Source: a virus
Reading direction: 5' to 3' (one strand)
Length of the DNA stretch: 42,743 bases
IMG/VR virus record: IMGVR_UViG_3300021963_000004
Coordinates: 1-42,743 of that record
A program made the position numbers and the translations under genes. A model generated the notes under the pieces. That model had not been told where the DNA came from, ran no database searches, and saw nothing but the letters and a program-made list of their open reading frames with translations. Positions within the stretch are counted from its first letter, which is position 1. Each line of letters opens with the position of its first letter. Below, piece by piece: positions 6,645-13,201 of this stretch.

Positions 6645-7442
6645 CTATCGTTCTGACAACAAAAACTCCGCATTATCAATAGCTTGTGAGAATTTATCCG
6701 CCTTGTCGTCGTCGTCGTCACTATTTAGGCGCTTGTCAATTTGGATTACAAAACTTCCCGCTATCTCTTTTTTTCTTGCCTTTCCCTTTGCCTTTAGGCC
6801 AATGACTACCGGACCGCTCTGGTCTAAGAATCTAAGATCATTCTCTTCCCCCGATACTACCGGATAGCCTAGCCAAGTTTCTGGAAAGTCTTTAGAAGAG
6901 AAAACCGTAGCGACATGCCCACCATTGGCCAATACTTCTTGACACTGACCTACATTTTCTCCGGAGTAAGAGAATGTTAAATGATAATTAGATGGTAACT
7001 CCCCCCTAAGATAACGGCTCATTTTGAAAAAGTCTTTTGTGTAATCGTAGAATTGCACATCTGGAAACTTCAACATGATGGACCGTGGCCACTTAATATC
7101 TGTTGTACCGTTCAATCTAACCACTAGCTTTTTCCCTTGCTTACTGGCACGTTTTAACTCGTTTGCAATCTCTTTTTCCAGCTTAGCTATAAACGTAGTC
7201 CTATCTGTTAGGAATTCAATAGCCTTACGCTTGCGGGCTAGTGCAATAACTGGAAAGATACCCGCTCGCCCTGCGGTATTAAGACATGCTGCTAAGCAGG
7301 ATTGACTTGCAAATGGGCATAGATTGACCCCTAGGTCATTCTCTTTTCCAGGCGACATGAAAAGACCTAGCGTTAGGTACTCCCCCCCTTCACCCTTTGC
7401 TAGTTTCGTGTTTGCTTTACCTTCTGTTAATAATTTAGACAT
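6645..7442 (-). CDS. GP88-family protein (Pfam 'Gene product 88'-like)
   Basis: 265 residues matching what I know of the GP88 family: NTKLAKGEGGEYLTLGLFMSP, a cysteine cluster (Cys42, Cys49, Cys53 in LCPFASQSCLAACLNTAGRAG minus its ends), VVRLNGTTDIKW, FPDVQFYDYTKDF, NYHLTFSYSGEN, and NDLRFLDQSGPVVIGLKAKG. The strand-helix periodicity and three clustered cysteines suggest a barrel with a metal or iron-sulfur site; that is inference, and biochemical function is unknown. The C-terminus has an Asp run (NSDDDDDKAD). The ATG follows AAAGGGGGG. The gene is AT-rich compared with the structural genes and pairs with DUF932, suggesting a module gained together. Confidence 0.75.
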   Translation of the reverse strand: MSKLLTEGKANTKLAKGEGGEYLTLGLFMSPGKENDLGVNLCPFASQSCLAACLNTAGRAGIFPVIALARKRKAIEFLTDRTTFIAKLEKEIANELKRASKQGKKLVVRLNGTTDIKWPRSIMLKFPDVQFYDYTKDFFKMSRYLRGELPSNYHLTFSYSGENVGQCQEVLANGGHVATVFSSKDFPETWLGYPVVSGEENDLRFLDQSGPVVIGLKAKGKARKKEIAGSFVIQIDKRLNSDDDDDKADKFSQAIDNAEFLLSER

Positions 7443-7471
7443 GCAATCCCCCCCTTTGTTAGTAAAATGAT

Positions 7472-7510
7472 AAAAACTACCACAAGGCGGTAGGGTACCA
7501 ACCTACCGCC
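7472..7510 (-). terminator. Hairpin terminator between DUF932 and GP88 genes
   Basis: GGCGGTAGG and CCTACCGCC form a perfect 9-bp stem with a seven-base loop. On the minus strand a TTTTT run follows nine bases after the stem. It would reduce transcription of the GP88 gene from upstream. Confidence 0.6.
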
Positions 7511-7521
7511 CTAGCTAGATT

Positions 7522-8307
7522 TTATGCTGCCAATTGCGACGCCAAAGACCAGAGACCGGAGTTTATAGACATATTAGCATCGATACTTGTAACCGCTCTA
7601 ACACGTCGCCCGCGTAGGCCATGCAACCCCTTTGCTAGTAGGTTTTCTTGGATTACATTGTAGGCGCTGAATAGGTCCGATTTCATGTCCTGATACCTTC
7701 TAGGTTGTAGGACGCGTCCGGCCATTATGTCGTTCTCCTCGTATCCTAACTTTGGATACTTGAGCGCCACTGCTTGTTTGGCAAACAGTTTCAACCCTTC
7801 TTGACTTACTATGGTATTTTGCATCGATGCTACGGTATTAGCAGCGTTTTCTTGCATGGAAAGAATACGCTGGATAGATGCCATAAAACCGTTCAACCCT
7901 CTTCCGGTATGATGCAACCTACCGGTCGTAAACATATCTCCCCCCATTACTAGACCATTGCTACAAACGAGGCGGTAGCATCCTAATGAGGCGGAAAGGC
8001 TGCTTGCCTTATCATGTGAATTGACAACAACAATCTCCCAATGTAATCCACCTAAGACCGGCGCTGAATTGAGCGCTCGAAACCGTAACATATGTTTGGT
8101 ATAGGCCCCCTTGCCTTCAATCCTCGTTCGGCTTTGGCTAGCATGTACTGGAACAAAGCCAATTTCTTTTTTCACCATGTCAATAATATCCAGCGTGCTT
8201 GCGAATTTATAGCTGGCCGATACTCCCCCCCATGGTGATACCGCCTTCACGCTGCTTGGCAAGTCAAGGTATTCAATTCCAGTTTCATTGTATAGTGCGT
8301 TATTCAT
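7522..8307 (-). CDS. DUF932 phage/plasmid-like protein
   Basis: 261 residues from the ATG at 8307 (MNNALYNETG), chosen because GGGAGAA lies 9 bases upstream; another ATG at 8322 overlaps that site. Features of the DUF932 family are seen: FVPVHASQSRTR, the central HMLRFR and GLHWEIVVVNSHDKASSL stretches, and LGCYRLVCSNGLVMGG. Members occur widely on phages and plasmids and their role is unknown. It is followed by a terminator and the GP88 gene; such neighbours recur in phage accessory regions. AT-rich relative to late genes. Confidence 0.75.
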   Translation of the reverse strand: MNNALYNETGIEYLDLPSSVKAVSPWGGVSASYKFASTLDIIDMVKKEIGFVPVHASQSRTRIEGKGAYTKHMLRFRALNSAPVLGGLHWEIVVVNSHDKASSLSASLGCYRLVCSNGLVMGGDMFTTGRLHHTGRGLNGFMASIQRILSMQENAANTVASMQNTIVSQEGLKLFAKQAVALKYPKLGYEENDIMAGRVLQPRRYQDMKSDLFSAYNVIQENLLAKGLHGLRGRRVRAVTSIDANMSINSGLWSLASQLAA

Positions 8308-8359
8308 GATAAATTCTCCCATGGTTTGTTGGTTTGTTGTTTGAAGGACTACTACTATT

Positions 8360-8440
8360 CTATAGGACTATGCAAAGGTATATTGCGCCTATTGCCATTA
8401 CAACCGCACTGGACCAACCGAAAAGGTTTGCTATCGTCAC
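8360..8440 (-). CDS. Possible 26-residue single-span membrane peptide
   Basis: A GTG-started frame giving 26 residues, almost entirely a hydrophobic span (AVVMAIGAIYLCIVL), between the 59-residue gene and DUF932. The ribosome site is weak; the start lies right after the stop of the upstream gene, so reinitiation would be needed. Kept because the composition is so clearly that of a membrane span. Confidence 0.35.
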   Translation of the reverse strand: MTIANLFGWSSAVVMAIGAIYLCIVL

Positions 8441-8444
8441 TCTA

Positions 8445-8624
8445 TTATACACTTGCCACCTTTGCCATCTTACGCAACAATAGCCACCCTCTTTTTTCCG
8501 CTCGTGCTATCTTATCGTATTCAATTGAACGGTCTAAGGAATTAAACCGCGTTATTCCTTGTCTATATGGTGGAATGTTTGTTGTCTTCCTTACCGTCAC
8601 TATGTTTGCACGCGTACTGCCCAT
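8445..8624 (-). CDS. Basic 59-residue protein, first early gene
   Basis: Starts MGSTRANIVTVRKTTNIPPY and ends RGWLLLRKMAKVASV; strongly basic. AAAGGGGG lies about 6 bases before the ATG, the same style of ribosome site as the GP88 gene. It is the first ORF after the promoter and structured leader at 8661-8893, so it would be among the first proteins made. A regulator or host-takeover role would fit, but no DNA-binding motif is clear. Confidence 0.6.
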   Translation of the reverse strand: MGSTRANIVTVRKTTNIPPYRQGITRFNSLDRSIEYDKIARAEKRGWLLLRKMAKVASV

Positions 8625-8660
8625 GATAGCCCCCTTTGTTGATTGTTTGAAAACATAAGG

Positions 8661-8853
8661 CACGTAGTCTTTTAGATGGTAGGTTTCTCCGGTCTTGATT
8701 AGGGTATGAGCTGCTAAACCTTGAATCTAGTCTTATTGACTATAACCTACGGTCTAGAGTTTTCTCTTTTCCCTCTTATTGCGCCATCCGTTTCTAGTGG
8801 CCTGTCAAGGTTTAAGACCTTCTTTTCACTACTACCATCTAAAACACTACGTG
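8661..8853 (-). ncRNA. Putative structured RNA / leader (long inverted repeat)
   Basis: Bases 8661-8682 and 8832-8853 are inverted repeats of 22 bp with a single mismatch (CACGTAGT...GATGGTAG). Inside, 8691-8696 pairs with 8814-8819 (GGTCTT/AAGACC), 8715-8724 pairs with 8805-8814 (10 bp perfect, TAAACCTTGA/TCAAGGTTTA), and 8728-8732 pairs with 8738-8742. All pairings are nested, giving one long imperfect hairpin. A sigma70-like promoter places transcription start 3-5 bases before the 5' arm. No good ORF fits inside. It may be a free ncRNA, a leader of the early operon, or a DNA-level element. Confidence 0.55.
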
Positions 8854-8863
8854 CACACTGGAT

Positions 8864-8893
8864 ACTATAGCATAATCCAGACCTAAAACGCAA
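8864..8893 (-). promoter_or_regulatory. Sigma70-like early promoter
   Basis: Minus strand: TTGCGT (8893-8888), 18-base spacer, TATAGT (8869-8864) with an extended TGC just before it. Predicted start is about 8858-8856, immediately before the inverted-repeat RNA. Suits recognition by host polymerase for the early block. Confidence 0.55.
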
Positions 8894-8955
8894 TATATTA
8901 AAAAACAATAGGATAGCATGTTGCGCCACTTCTATAGCCTTCAATGTTGTCAAGG

Positions 8956-9050
8956 TTCTTTACACTTTATTCAGCAAGGTGTCAAAACACTAGGAAATCA
9001 GTGTAAAGAAACTTGACAGGCCTATTGTAAGAGTCTTTACACCTTTACAC
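8956..9050. promoter_or_regulatory. Operator-like cluster of CTTTACAC octamers
   Basis: Four copies of CTTTACAC: 8958-8965, 9001-9008 (inverted), 9035-9042 and 9043-9050 (tandem). The first two lie in a perfect 11-bp inverted repeat (TTCTTTACACT, 8956-8966 and 9000-9010). A minus-strand TTGACA (8985-8980) with TAAAGA 17 bases on lies between and over them, and a plus-strand TTGACA is at 9013-9018. Looks like repressor or activator sites controlling divergent or early promoters. Confidence 0.55.
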
Positions 9051-9055
9051 TAGCA

Positions 9056-9101
9056 GCATGAAACGGTAGGCTTTTGTTGATTGAAGGCATGAAACGGTAG
9101 G
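9056..9101. repeat. 15-bp direct repeat, two copies
   Basis: GCATGAAACGGTAGG at 9056-9070 and 9087-9101, a 31-base period (about three helical turns). Directly beside the octamer cluster; the second copy abuts a TTGACA (9103-9108). Probably protein-binding sites or iterons. Confidence 0.6.
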
Positions 9102-9110
9102 ATTGACACA

Positions 9111-9540
9111 AAAAGAAAAAACTAAAGAACGACAATATGATGGCCGGTCTGGTCTAATCGCTCTGCCCAATCTCATATATGATGATATTCTTTCCCTATC
9201 TTTTCAATGCTTTACGGTCTGATTTCCGATTTCAATTCAGGATTTTGAGTCTTTTCGATGGAATTTTGACCCGACGACGGGGGAATTCCAGCCGAGTGAC
9301 CACCACGTATCCCCTAACAGATTTTTTCTCCAAAATATCAACAGGATAGCCCCCTACTCCGAGCCTTCCGAGGCGAGGGGAGGGGGCTTCACTGGTGACA
9401 AGGGTTGCCTATGGGTGCCCACACTGTCCCCCAGATAGGGGCTAGAAGGGGCCGTCCTGACTCTGAGCCGAGACTTCTTTCCAAACTGGGGCTACCCCAT
9501 GCGTTGGCCTCTCGACTCGTCCTGGGGCATCCTAGGCGTT
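9111..9540. other. Non-coding interval, probable genome-end region
   Basis: 430 bases between the last late gene and the early control region with no convincing ORF on either strand. The part 9111-9340 is AT-rich. The part 9345-9540 is GC-rich with several hairpins, including CCCC/GGGG stems near 9431-9446. In T7-like genomes this position, after the last late gene and before the early promoters, holds the terminal repeats, which a circular assembly collapses. No direct evidence for the exact ends. Confidence 0.45.
9348..9388 (-). terminator. Hairpin with 8-bp perfect outer stem
   Basis: AGCCCCCT (9348-9355) pairs with AGGGGGCT (9381-9388); inner GAGCC/GGC segments can also pair. It lies about 150 bases after the last late gene on the minus strand. 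No U-run directly follows, so it may be a late terminator or a packaging-related structure. Confidence 0.4.
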
Positions 9541-9678
9541 TTAGCGGTGAGTGTCCTTGGTACAGGCGTTGGCCTGGTTCGGGAAGCTGCCCTTCTCGTA
9601 CACCGTCCCGTAGGAGTAGGTGCATCCGGCCAGTCCACACAAGAACCCAATGAGTACAAGGAACTTCGTCAGTATCAT
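9541..9678 (-). CDS. Small lipoprotein
   Basis: 45 residues with a classical lipoprotein signal: MILTKFLVLIGFLCGLAGC, lipobox LAGC with Cys at about 19. The mature part is about 26 residues. TAGGAGGC lies just before the ATG. An outer-membrane lipoprotein at the end of the late region could be the o-spanin type (Rz1) used for outer-membrane disruption, but it lacks the usual Pro-rich mature part, and no i-spanin is adjacent except the 47-residue membrane protein. Confidence 0.6.
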   Translation of the reverse strand: MILTKFLVLIGFLCGLAGCTYSYGTVYEKGSFPNQANACTKDTHR

Positions 9679-9685
9679 ATGCCTC

Positions 9686-9829
9686 CTACTTGTTGATGGT
9701 GATAGGGTTCGACGGAGGGGGCCATGTCCCGACGTTGGGGGCATAGTCCGCGAGAGCGAGGGCCATCACCATCCCGACCGCGAGGCCGATGAGGGCGACA
9801 ATGAGGAGCGCCTTGATGGAGGGGGTCAT
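9686..9829 (-). CDS. 47-residue membrane protein
   Basis: Starts MTPSIKALLIVALIGLAVGM, one hydrophobic span, then a short Pro-rich tail (NVGTWPPPSNP). AAAGGA lies 5 bases before the ATG. It is immediately upstream of the lipoprotein gene, so the two may act together at the envelope. No family recognised. Confidence 0.55.
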   Translation of the reverse strand: MTPSIKALLIVALIGLAVGMVMALALADYAPNVGTWPPPSNPITINK

Positions 9830-9840
9830 CGAGATCCTTT

Positions 9841-10005
9841 CTATCCAAGCCCTGGGACTTTGATCCCCTTCGGCTGGATGGGTATGGCAAGAGGGTTGGC
9901 GTCAAACTTGGGGGTCACCGCCTTGAGGTCCATCTGGGTGAGACCCTGGCTGGACTTCTCTGGGGGCAGGTCGTCGTCTTGGATGACCTTGAGGCCCTTA
10001 CACAT
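9841..10005 (-). CDS. Hypothetical 54-residue protein
   Basis: Reads MCKGLKVIQDDDLPPEKSS and ends PIQPKGIKVPGLG. Its ATG overlaps the stop of the FmdB-like gene (ATGTGTAA), so translation is probably coupled. The Pro- and Lys-rich sequence looks like a short virion-associated peptide, but no family is recognised. Confidence 0.45.
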   Translation of the reverse strand: MCKGLKVIQDDDLPPEKSSQGLTQMDLKAVTPKFDANPLAIPIQPKGIKVPGLG

Positions 10006-10225
10006 CGACACTGCCATCGGGGTTGGTCCAGACCGGCTCCTTGATCTTCTGCATCTGGGCCTCGCTGTAGACCCTGGTCCCACCCATCCTGGGGGCAGAG
10101 GGGGCAGAGAGGAGGCGTGCCGCCCAGACCCCACAGCAGACGGAGGGGAGAGCCTCGATGGAACTGGGGGCAATGTGCTCGTGGACGTTCCCACAGGCCG
10201 AACACTTAAAATCGTATCTGGGCAT
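9998..10225 (-). CDS. FmdB-type zinc-ribbon protein
   Basis: 75 residues. The N-terminus MPRYDFKCSACGNVHEHIAP is the FmdB-family signature, with Cys8 and Cys11 forming the first knuckle and Cys30-Cys31 the second (the usual CxxC is contracted to CC). AAGGAG lies about 6 bases before the ATG. Family members are small putative regulators common in phages near packaging genes. The function is not established. Confidence 0.7.
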   Translation of the reverse strand: MPRYDFKCSACGNVHEHIAPSSIEALPSVCCGVWAARLLSAPSAPRMGGTRVYSEAQMQKIKEPVWTNPDGSVDV

Positions 10226-10239
10226 AACCGCTCCTTATG

Positions 10240-10385
10240 CTTAGATTAATTAGATACTGTTATCTTAGCTTTAAGATACTTATACACACCATCATATAAT
10301 AATAAACATATCTTATATATCTATCTATATACACCTAATCATCATCTAGTCATCATCTATCTATATCTATATAGGCATCCATATA
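10240..10385. other. AT-rich tract, candidate replication origin
   Basis: About 145 bases, strongly A+T-rich, with short repeats of atctatctatata and no ORF. On the minus strand it begins immediately downstream of the phage-type promoter at 10386-10409. A phage RNAP promoter firing into an AT-rich segment is the layout of the T7 primary origin. Inference from architecture only. Confidence 0.45.
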
Positions 10386-10409
10386 GGCTTCATAGTGGGG
10401 GACATAGAG
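10386..10409 (-). promoter_or_regulatory. Candidate phage RNAP promoter P3
   Basis: Minus strand CTATGTCCCCCACTATGAAG, matching the motif at 4631-4656 and 34891-34914. It would drive the FmdB-like and small membrane-protein genes and could prime replication in the adjoining AT-rich tract. Confidence 0.55.
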
Positions 10410-10413
10410 GCAG

Positions 10414-10620
10414 TTAGACCTCTTTCTCCTTCTGTTTCAGACACTTAAAGCCATAAGTGTCCTTCTCAGACGACAGGGTGTAAACTTTGTCGAACTCTAG
10501 TGTCAACCGAGCCGCTTCCTGCAAGCACTCCGCCTGAGCCTGCGGCCCTTGGAAGGTCGTCAGCACTTCAGCCTTGAACTGGCCTGGGGCAGAAATCAAT
10601 AGTAGAAACAGGACAAACAT
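10414..10620 (-). CDS. Small secreted or anchored protein
   Basis: 68 residues with a hydrophobic start (MFVLFLLLISAPG) that could be a signal peptide or anchor, followed by a charged helix with two Cys (AECLQEAARLTLEFDKVY ... KCLKQKEKEV). It lies just after TerL; GAGGTAA precedes the ATG. It occupies a spot where T7 has gene 19.x small proteins. Function unknown. Confidence 0.6.
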   Translation of the reverse strand: MFVLFLLLISAPGQFKAEVLTTFQGPQAQAECLQEAARLTLEFDKVYTLSSEKDTYGFKCLKQKEKEV

Positions 10621-10624
10621 GCCG

Positions 10625-12334
10625 TTACCTCATATGATCGGTCCAGCGAATGGACTTGGGTTCGGAGTGGTGGATATTGGCGAGGAAGGTTTCCAGTTCC
10701 TCGTCGAGTTTGGTCGCTCGATAGGCGTCTTGTTCGAGGTCTGCATCAGCCGCCATCGCCTCGACCCAGTAGGCCACCGCGATAGCCAGGGCGTCTACTC
10801 GGTCGTCGTGAACGAGGGCACCCTTGTCTCTCGTGAGTCGGCTGAGTTGGTAGATGAGAGAGTAGGTAATCGCGTGTTCTTGTGGGTACTTAGCGAGGCT
10901 CTGGTAGTCGGTCTCAAGCACGGAGATATCCAGCACGAGCCGATGCCCCTGGATGACCGGCTCAAGGGTGTCGCAGAGCCGCTTCTCCTTCTGGATGTTA
11001 TGCTTCACCTCTTCAGTCGTGACCGGCCACTCCTTGGTCAGGTGGGGTCTCAGAAGCCTCTCAAACATGCCATCACCGAAGTTCGCCTCAATGACCACAT
11101 GGGCCACCTTGAACGTCTTGGCGAGCAAGCTGAGGGCCTTTAAGACGTACTCCTCGTAGCCACCCTGGAAGCCGCCGCAGGCCAGGACATACAGGTAGCC
11201 GTTGAGCATGGCGACGATGGCATAGGAGGTCTCGTCCTTGCCTCGGCCAGCGGGGTCAATGGCCATGACAATACCGCTATAGGGGATCCATTTCCCGACG
11301 AGGGAGAGGGGCCGGTAGAAGAAGTCCCCGTCCATCGCCAGGTTGGTGTCGATGGGGAGGAGGAAGGTGTCGTCGTTGCACCAGATGGGCTTCTCAGGGG
11401 CGTTCTCCTTGTCGCAGTCCAGCATGATGAGGTCGTGGACCTTGAGGGGGTAGCGTTCGGCGTCGGAGAGTCGCGTCCTCAGTTGAAACTGTCGAGCGAA
11501 ACCTGCGAGGCCGTAGCTAAGTGCCCGCTCTCTAAGATCCATAACGGAGAAGCGTCGCGGATCAGTTGGATCTCCAACATGATGATTTGGGCCGGATCCC
11601 AATTGAGCGAGAATTGCTGGGGCCAGTCGTGGACCATACTCTGCGACCTCCTCTGGGTTGGGGTATTGGGCGGGCCAGATGCGGCAGATGTAGCCACGTC
11701 TCGCCAGCTTGTTGTAGACACTGTCTTCCGTCTGTGGGGTGCCAAGGAAGATGACTCGGCAGTGGGCGTCCGGCTTGATGATGGCGTCGAACTCCTTGAC
11801 CTGCTCGGAGAGCTTCTCCCGCATACCAGGAGTGGCGGAGTTGGAGGGGATCTCGATGTCGTCGGCAATGATGATGTCGGCGCGACTACCGGCCAACTGC
11901 GAGGTGATCCCCAATGACTTCATGGAGGGGGCTTTGGCCGCTTGGGCAGGGCGGACGTCGAAGGAGAGTTTGGAATCCCGACCCGTCGAACTGGGAATCA
12001 GCCACGCGAGGTCCGGCATCTCGTAAATGAGGCGCAGACAGAAGGTGGAGAACTCGTCCGCCGCCTGTTTCGAGGCCGAGATGACGAGGACTTTCCAATC
12101 GGGGTGGCCGCCGAGGATCCAGATGGCAAAAGCGACGGTCAGCCAGGACTTGCCCACCCCTCGAAAGGCCTCAAGCAGGAATCGCTTCGGGCCTTTCGCA
12201 AGAGTGTTGGCAATGTCCAGTTGAAGCCATGTTGGTTCAGGAAGATTGAGGTGCTTCCACACGGCAAAGACGAAATTGCGGAAATCGCCGTACCGAGCGG
12301 TGAATGTCACAGCGGAATCGACTGGAACCAGCAT
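10625..12334 (-). CDS. terL: Terminase large subunit (T7 gp19-like)
   Basis: 569 residues (T7 gp19: 586). ATPase domain with Walker A FRGVGKSW (Gly61-Lys62-Ser63) and Walker B in ADIIIADDIEIPS; the motor fuels DNA translocation into the prohead. The C-terminal RNase H-like nuclease is marked by MAIDPAGRGKDETSYAIVAM and later HDDRVDALAIAVAYW, whose Asp residues cut the concatemer. TAGGAGGT lies 5 bases before the ATG. It is preceded by TerS and a Gly/Pro-rich gene. T7-type packaging generates direct terminal repeats. Confidence 0.96.
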   Translation of the reverse strand: MLVPVDSAVTFTARYGDFRNFVFAVWKHLNLPEPTWLQLDIANTLAKGPKRFLLEAFRGVGKSWLTVAFAIWILGGHPDWKVLVISASKQAADEFSTFCLRLIYEMPDLAWLIPSSTGRDSKLSFDVRPAQAAKAPSMKSLGITSQLAGSRADIIIADDIEIPSNSATPGMREKLSEQVKEFDAIIKPDAHCRVIFLGTPQTEDSVYNKLARRGYICRIWPAQYPNPEEVAEYGPRLAPAILAQLGSGPNHHVGDPTDPRRFSVMDLRERALSYGLAGFARQFQLRTRLSDAERYPLKVHDLIMLDCDKENAPEKPIWCNDDTFLLPIDTNLAMDGDFFYRPLSLVGKWIPYSGIVMAIDPAGRGKDETSYAIVAMLNGYLYVLACGGFQGGYEEYVLKALSLLAKTFKVAHVVIEANFGDGMFERLLRPHLTKEWPVTTEEVKHNIQKEKRLCDTLEPVIQGHRLVLDISVLETDYQSLAKYPQEHAITYSLIYQLSRLTRDKGALVHDDRVDALAIAVAYWVEAMAADADLEQDAYRATKLDEELETFLANIHHSEPKSIRWTDHMR

Positions 12335-12346
12335 AAACCTCCTAAG

Positions 12347-12685
12347 TTATTTGACAGGGGTCGTCACGCCAAGGCCATCGCCTCGGAAAGCCACTTCAGG
12401 ACCGAAGTCCTCATAGGGTCTTGGGACTCGGCCAAACGGAACGCCTCCACCACGTCCATCCGACTGAGCGCGTTGCCCGTTCGCCACGAGCAGGAAGGGG
12501 TTGGCCTTGTACTCCTCACGTCGGAGTTCATGGGCCTTGAGTTTGAGGCCCACACGGTTCGAGACAGAGGCATCACTGCGGTCCATCAGGTCTTGAATCC
12601 GGCGAGACGGGGACCAATACCGAGAATCCTTGGGATCCGGCGTAGGGGGCGGAGAGCCACCCCCACCACCGCCACCCATACACAT
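12347..12685 (-). CDS. Gly/Pro-rich 112-residue protein between TerS and TerL
   Basis: Starts MCMGGGGGGGSPPPTPDPKD, then a charged region (RRIQDLMDRSDASVSNRVGL) and NPFLLVANGQRAQSDGRGGG. Its start overlaps the TerS stop (TAATG). The MC-plus-Gly/Pro start resembles the 73-residue MCSAP protein upstream of the portal; the two could be similar virion-associated tail components. T7 has lysis proteins (18.5/18.7) in this position, but no spanin features are visible. Confidence 0.6.
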   Translation of the reverse strand: MCMGGGGGGGSPPPTPDPKDSRYWSPSRRIQDLMDRSDASVSNRVGLKLKAHELRREEYKANPFLLVANGQRAQSDGRGGGVPFGRVPRPYEDFGPEVAFRGDGLGVTTPVK

Positions 12686-12981
12686 TATTCCCCTCCAATC
12701 AGGATGGGGTCTTCGTACTCGTCGAACTTCCGCGCTTCCTCTGCGATTTGCAGGGGGATCACGTCGGTTGGCTCGCGGTCGATACCGTTGTCCTTGAGGA
12801 ACTCGCGGATCTCCTTGAGGATGGAGGCCGTGGGGAGTTCCATCATAGGTTTGCCCTGGGGGTCGATCATCTGGTGGCCTTCTGCGTCCACCATCGGTCG
12901 CCCCTTGAGGTGTTTGAGATGTACCTTGCATAGGCCAGCATGAAGCTGGCCCATGTAGGTTTTTGAGACGGGTGCTGCCAT
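12685..12981 (-). CDS. terS: Terminase small subunit (T7 gp18-like)
   Basis: 98 residues (T7 gp18: 89). Position directly before TerL and size fit, as does the sequence pattern (LHAGLCKVHLKHLKGRPM, then TASILKEIREFLKDNGID), with an acidic C-terminal end. It would recognise and present concatemeric DNA to TerL. Identification rests mainly on size, helical pattern and location. Confidence 0.75.
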   Translation of the reverse strand: MAAPVSKTYMGQLHAGLCKVHLKHLKGRPMVDAEGHQMIDPQGKPMMELPTASILKEIREFLKDNGIDREPTDVIPLQIAEEARKFDEYEDPILIGGE

Positions 12982-13191
12982 TTATTTGAGTCCTAACTTG
13001 GTAGCGAGGTAGGCGAGCGCAATCGGAACTGGAAGACCAAGGGCCTTCCAGTAGATCGAGTGGCGATCAACTACCGCGTGGACTTTGTTATCTTCTGTGA
13101 CGTGTGTATCGAGTAGTTCGAGTTGCCGAAGGTTCTGCTCCTCTAGTACGTCGAATCGCTTCATCAGAAGCTCGAATGCTTGCGGTTCCAT
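12982..13191 (-). CDS. Coiled-coil membrane protein, possible gp17.5-type holin
   Basis: 69 residues from the ATG at 13191 (MEPQAFELLMKRFDVLEEQN; AAAGGAA upstream). A short coiled coil (5-35) is followed by one C-terminal hydrophobic stretch (LGLPVPIALAYLATKLGLK), an arrangement like XhlA-type proteins. It follows the tail fibre gene, where T7 has holin 17.5. With a separate three-span holin candidate at 27711-28121, this may be a holin, antiholin or accessory lysis protein. Confidence 0.5.
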   Translation of the reverse strand: MEPQAFELLMKRFDVLEEQNLRQLELLDTHVTEDNKVHAVVDRHSIYWKALGLPVPIALAYLATKLGLK

Positions 13192-13201
13192 GAAATTCCT
13201 T

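Noticed and set aside
8326-8658. 110-residue plus-strand frame
   Set aside because: Antisense to the 59-residue early gene and to the gap; no ribosome site, and no other plus-strand gene is credible.
8661-8853. Retron or MITE interpretation of the inverted repeat
   Set aside because: No reverse transcriptase is encoded in the window, and no target-site duplication flanks the arms.
8747-8953. 68-residue minus-strand frame starting with TTG
   Set aside because: It has no ribosome site, spans the promoter at 8864-8893, and runs through half of the inverted-repeat element.
11942-12943. 333-residue plus-strand frame
   Set aside because: Antisense to TerL, the 112-residue gene and TerS; no domain pattern.
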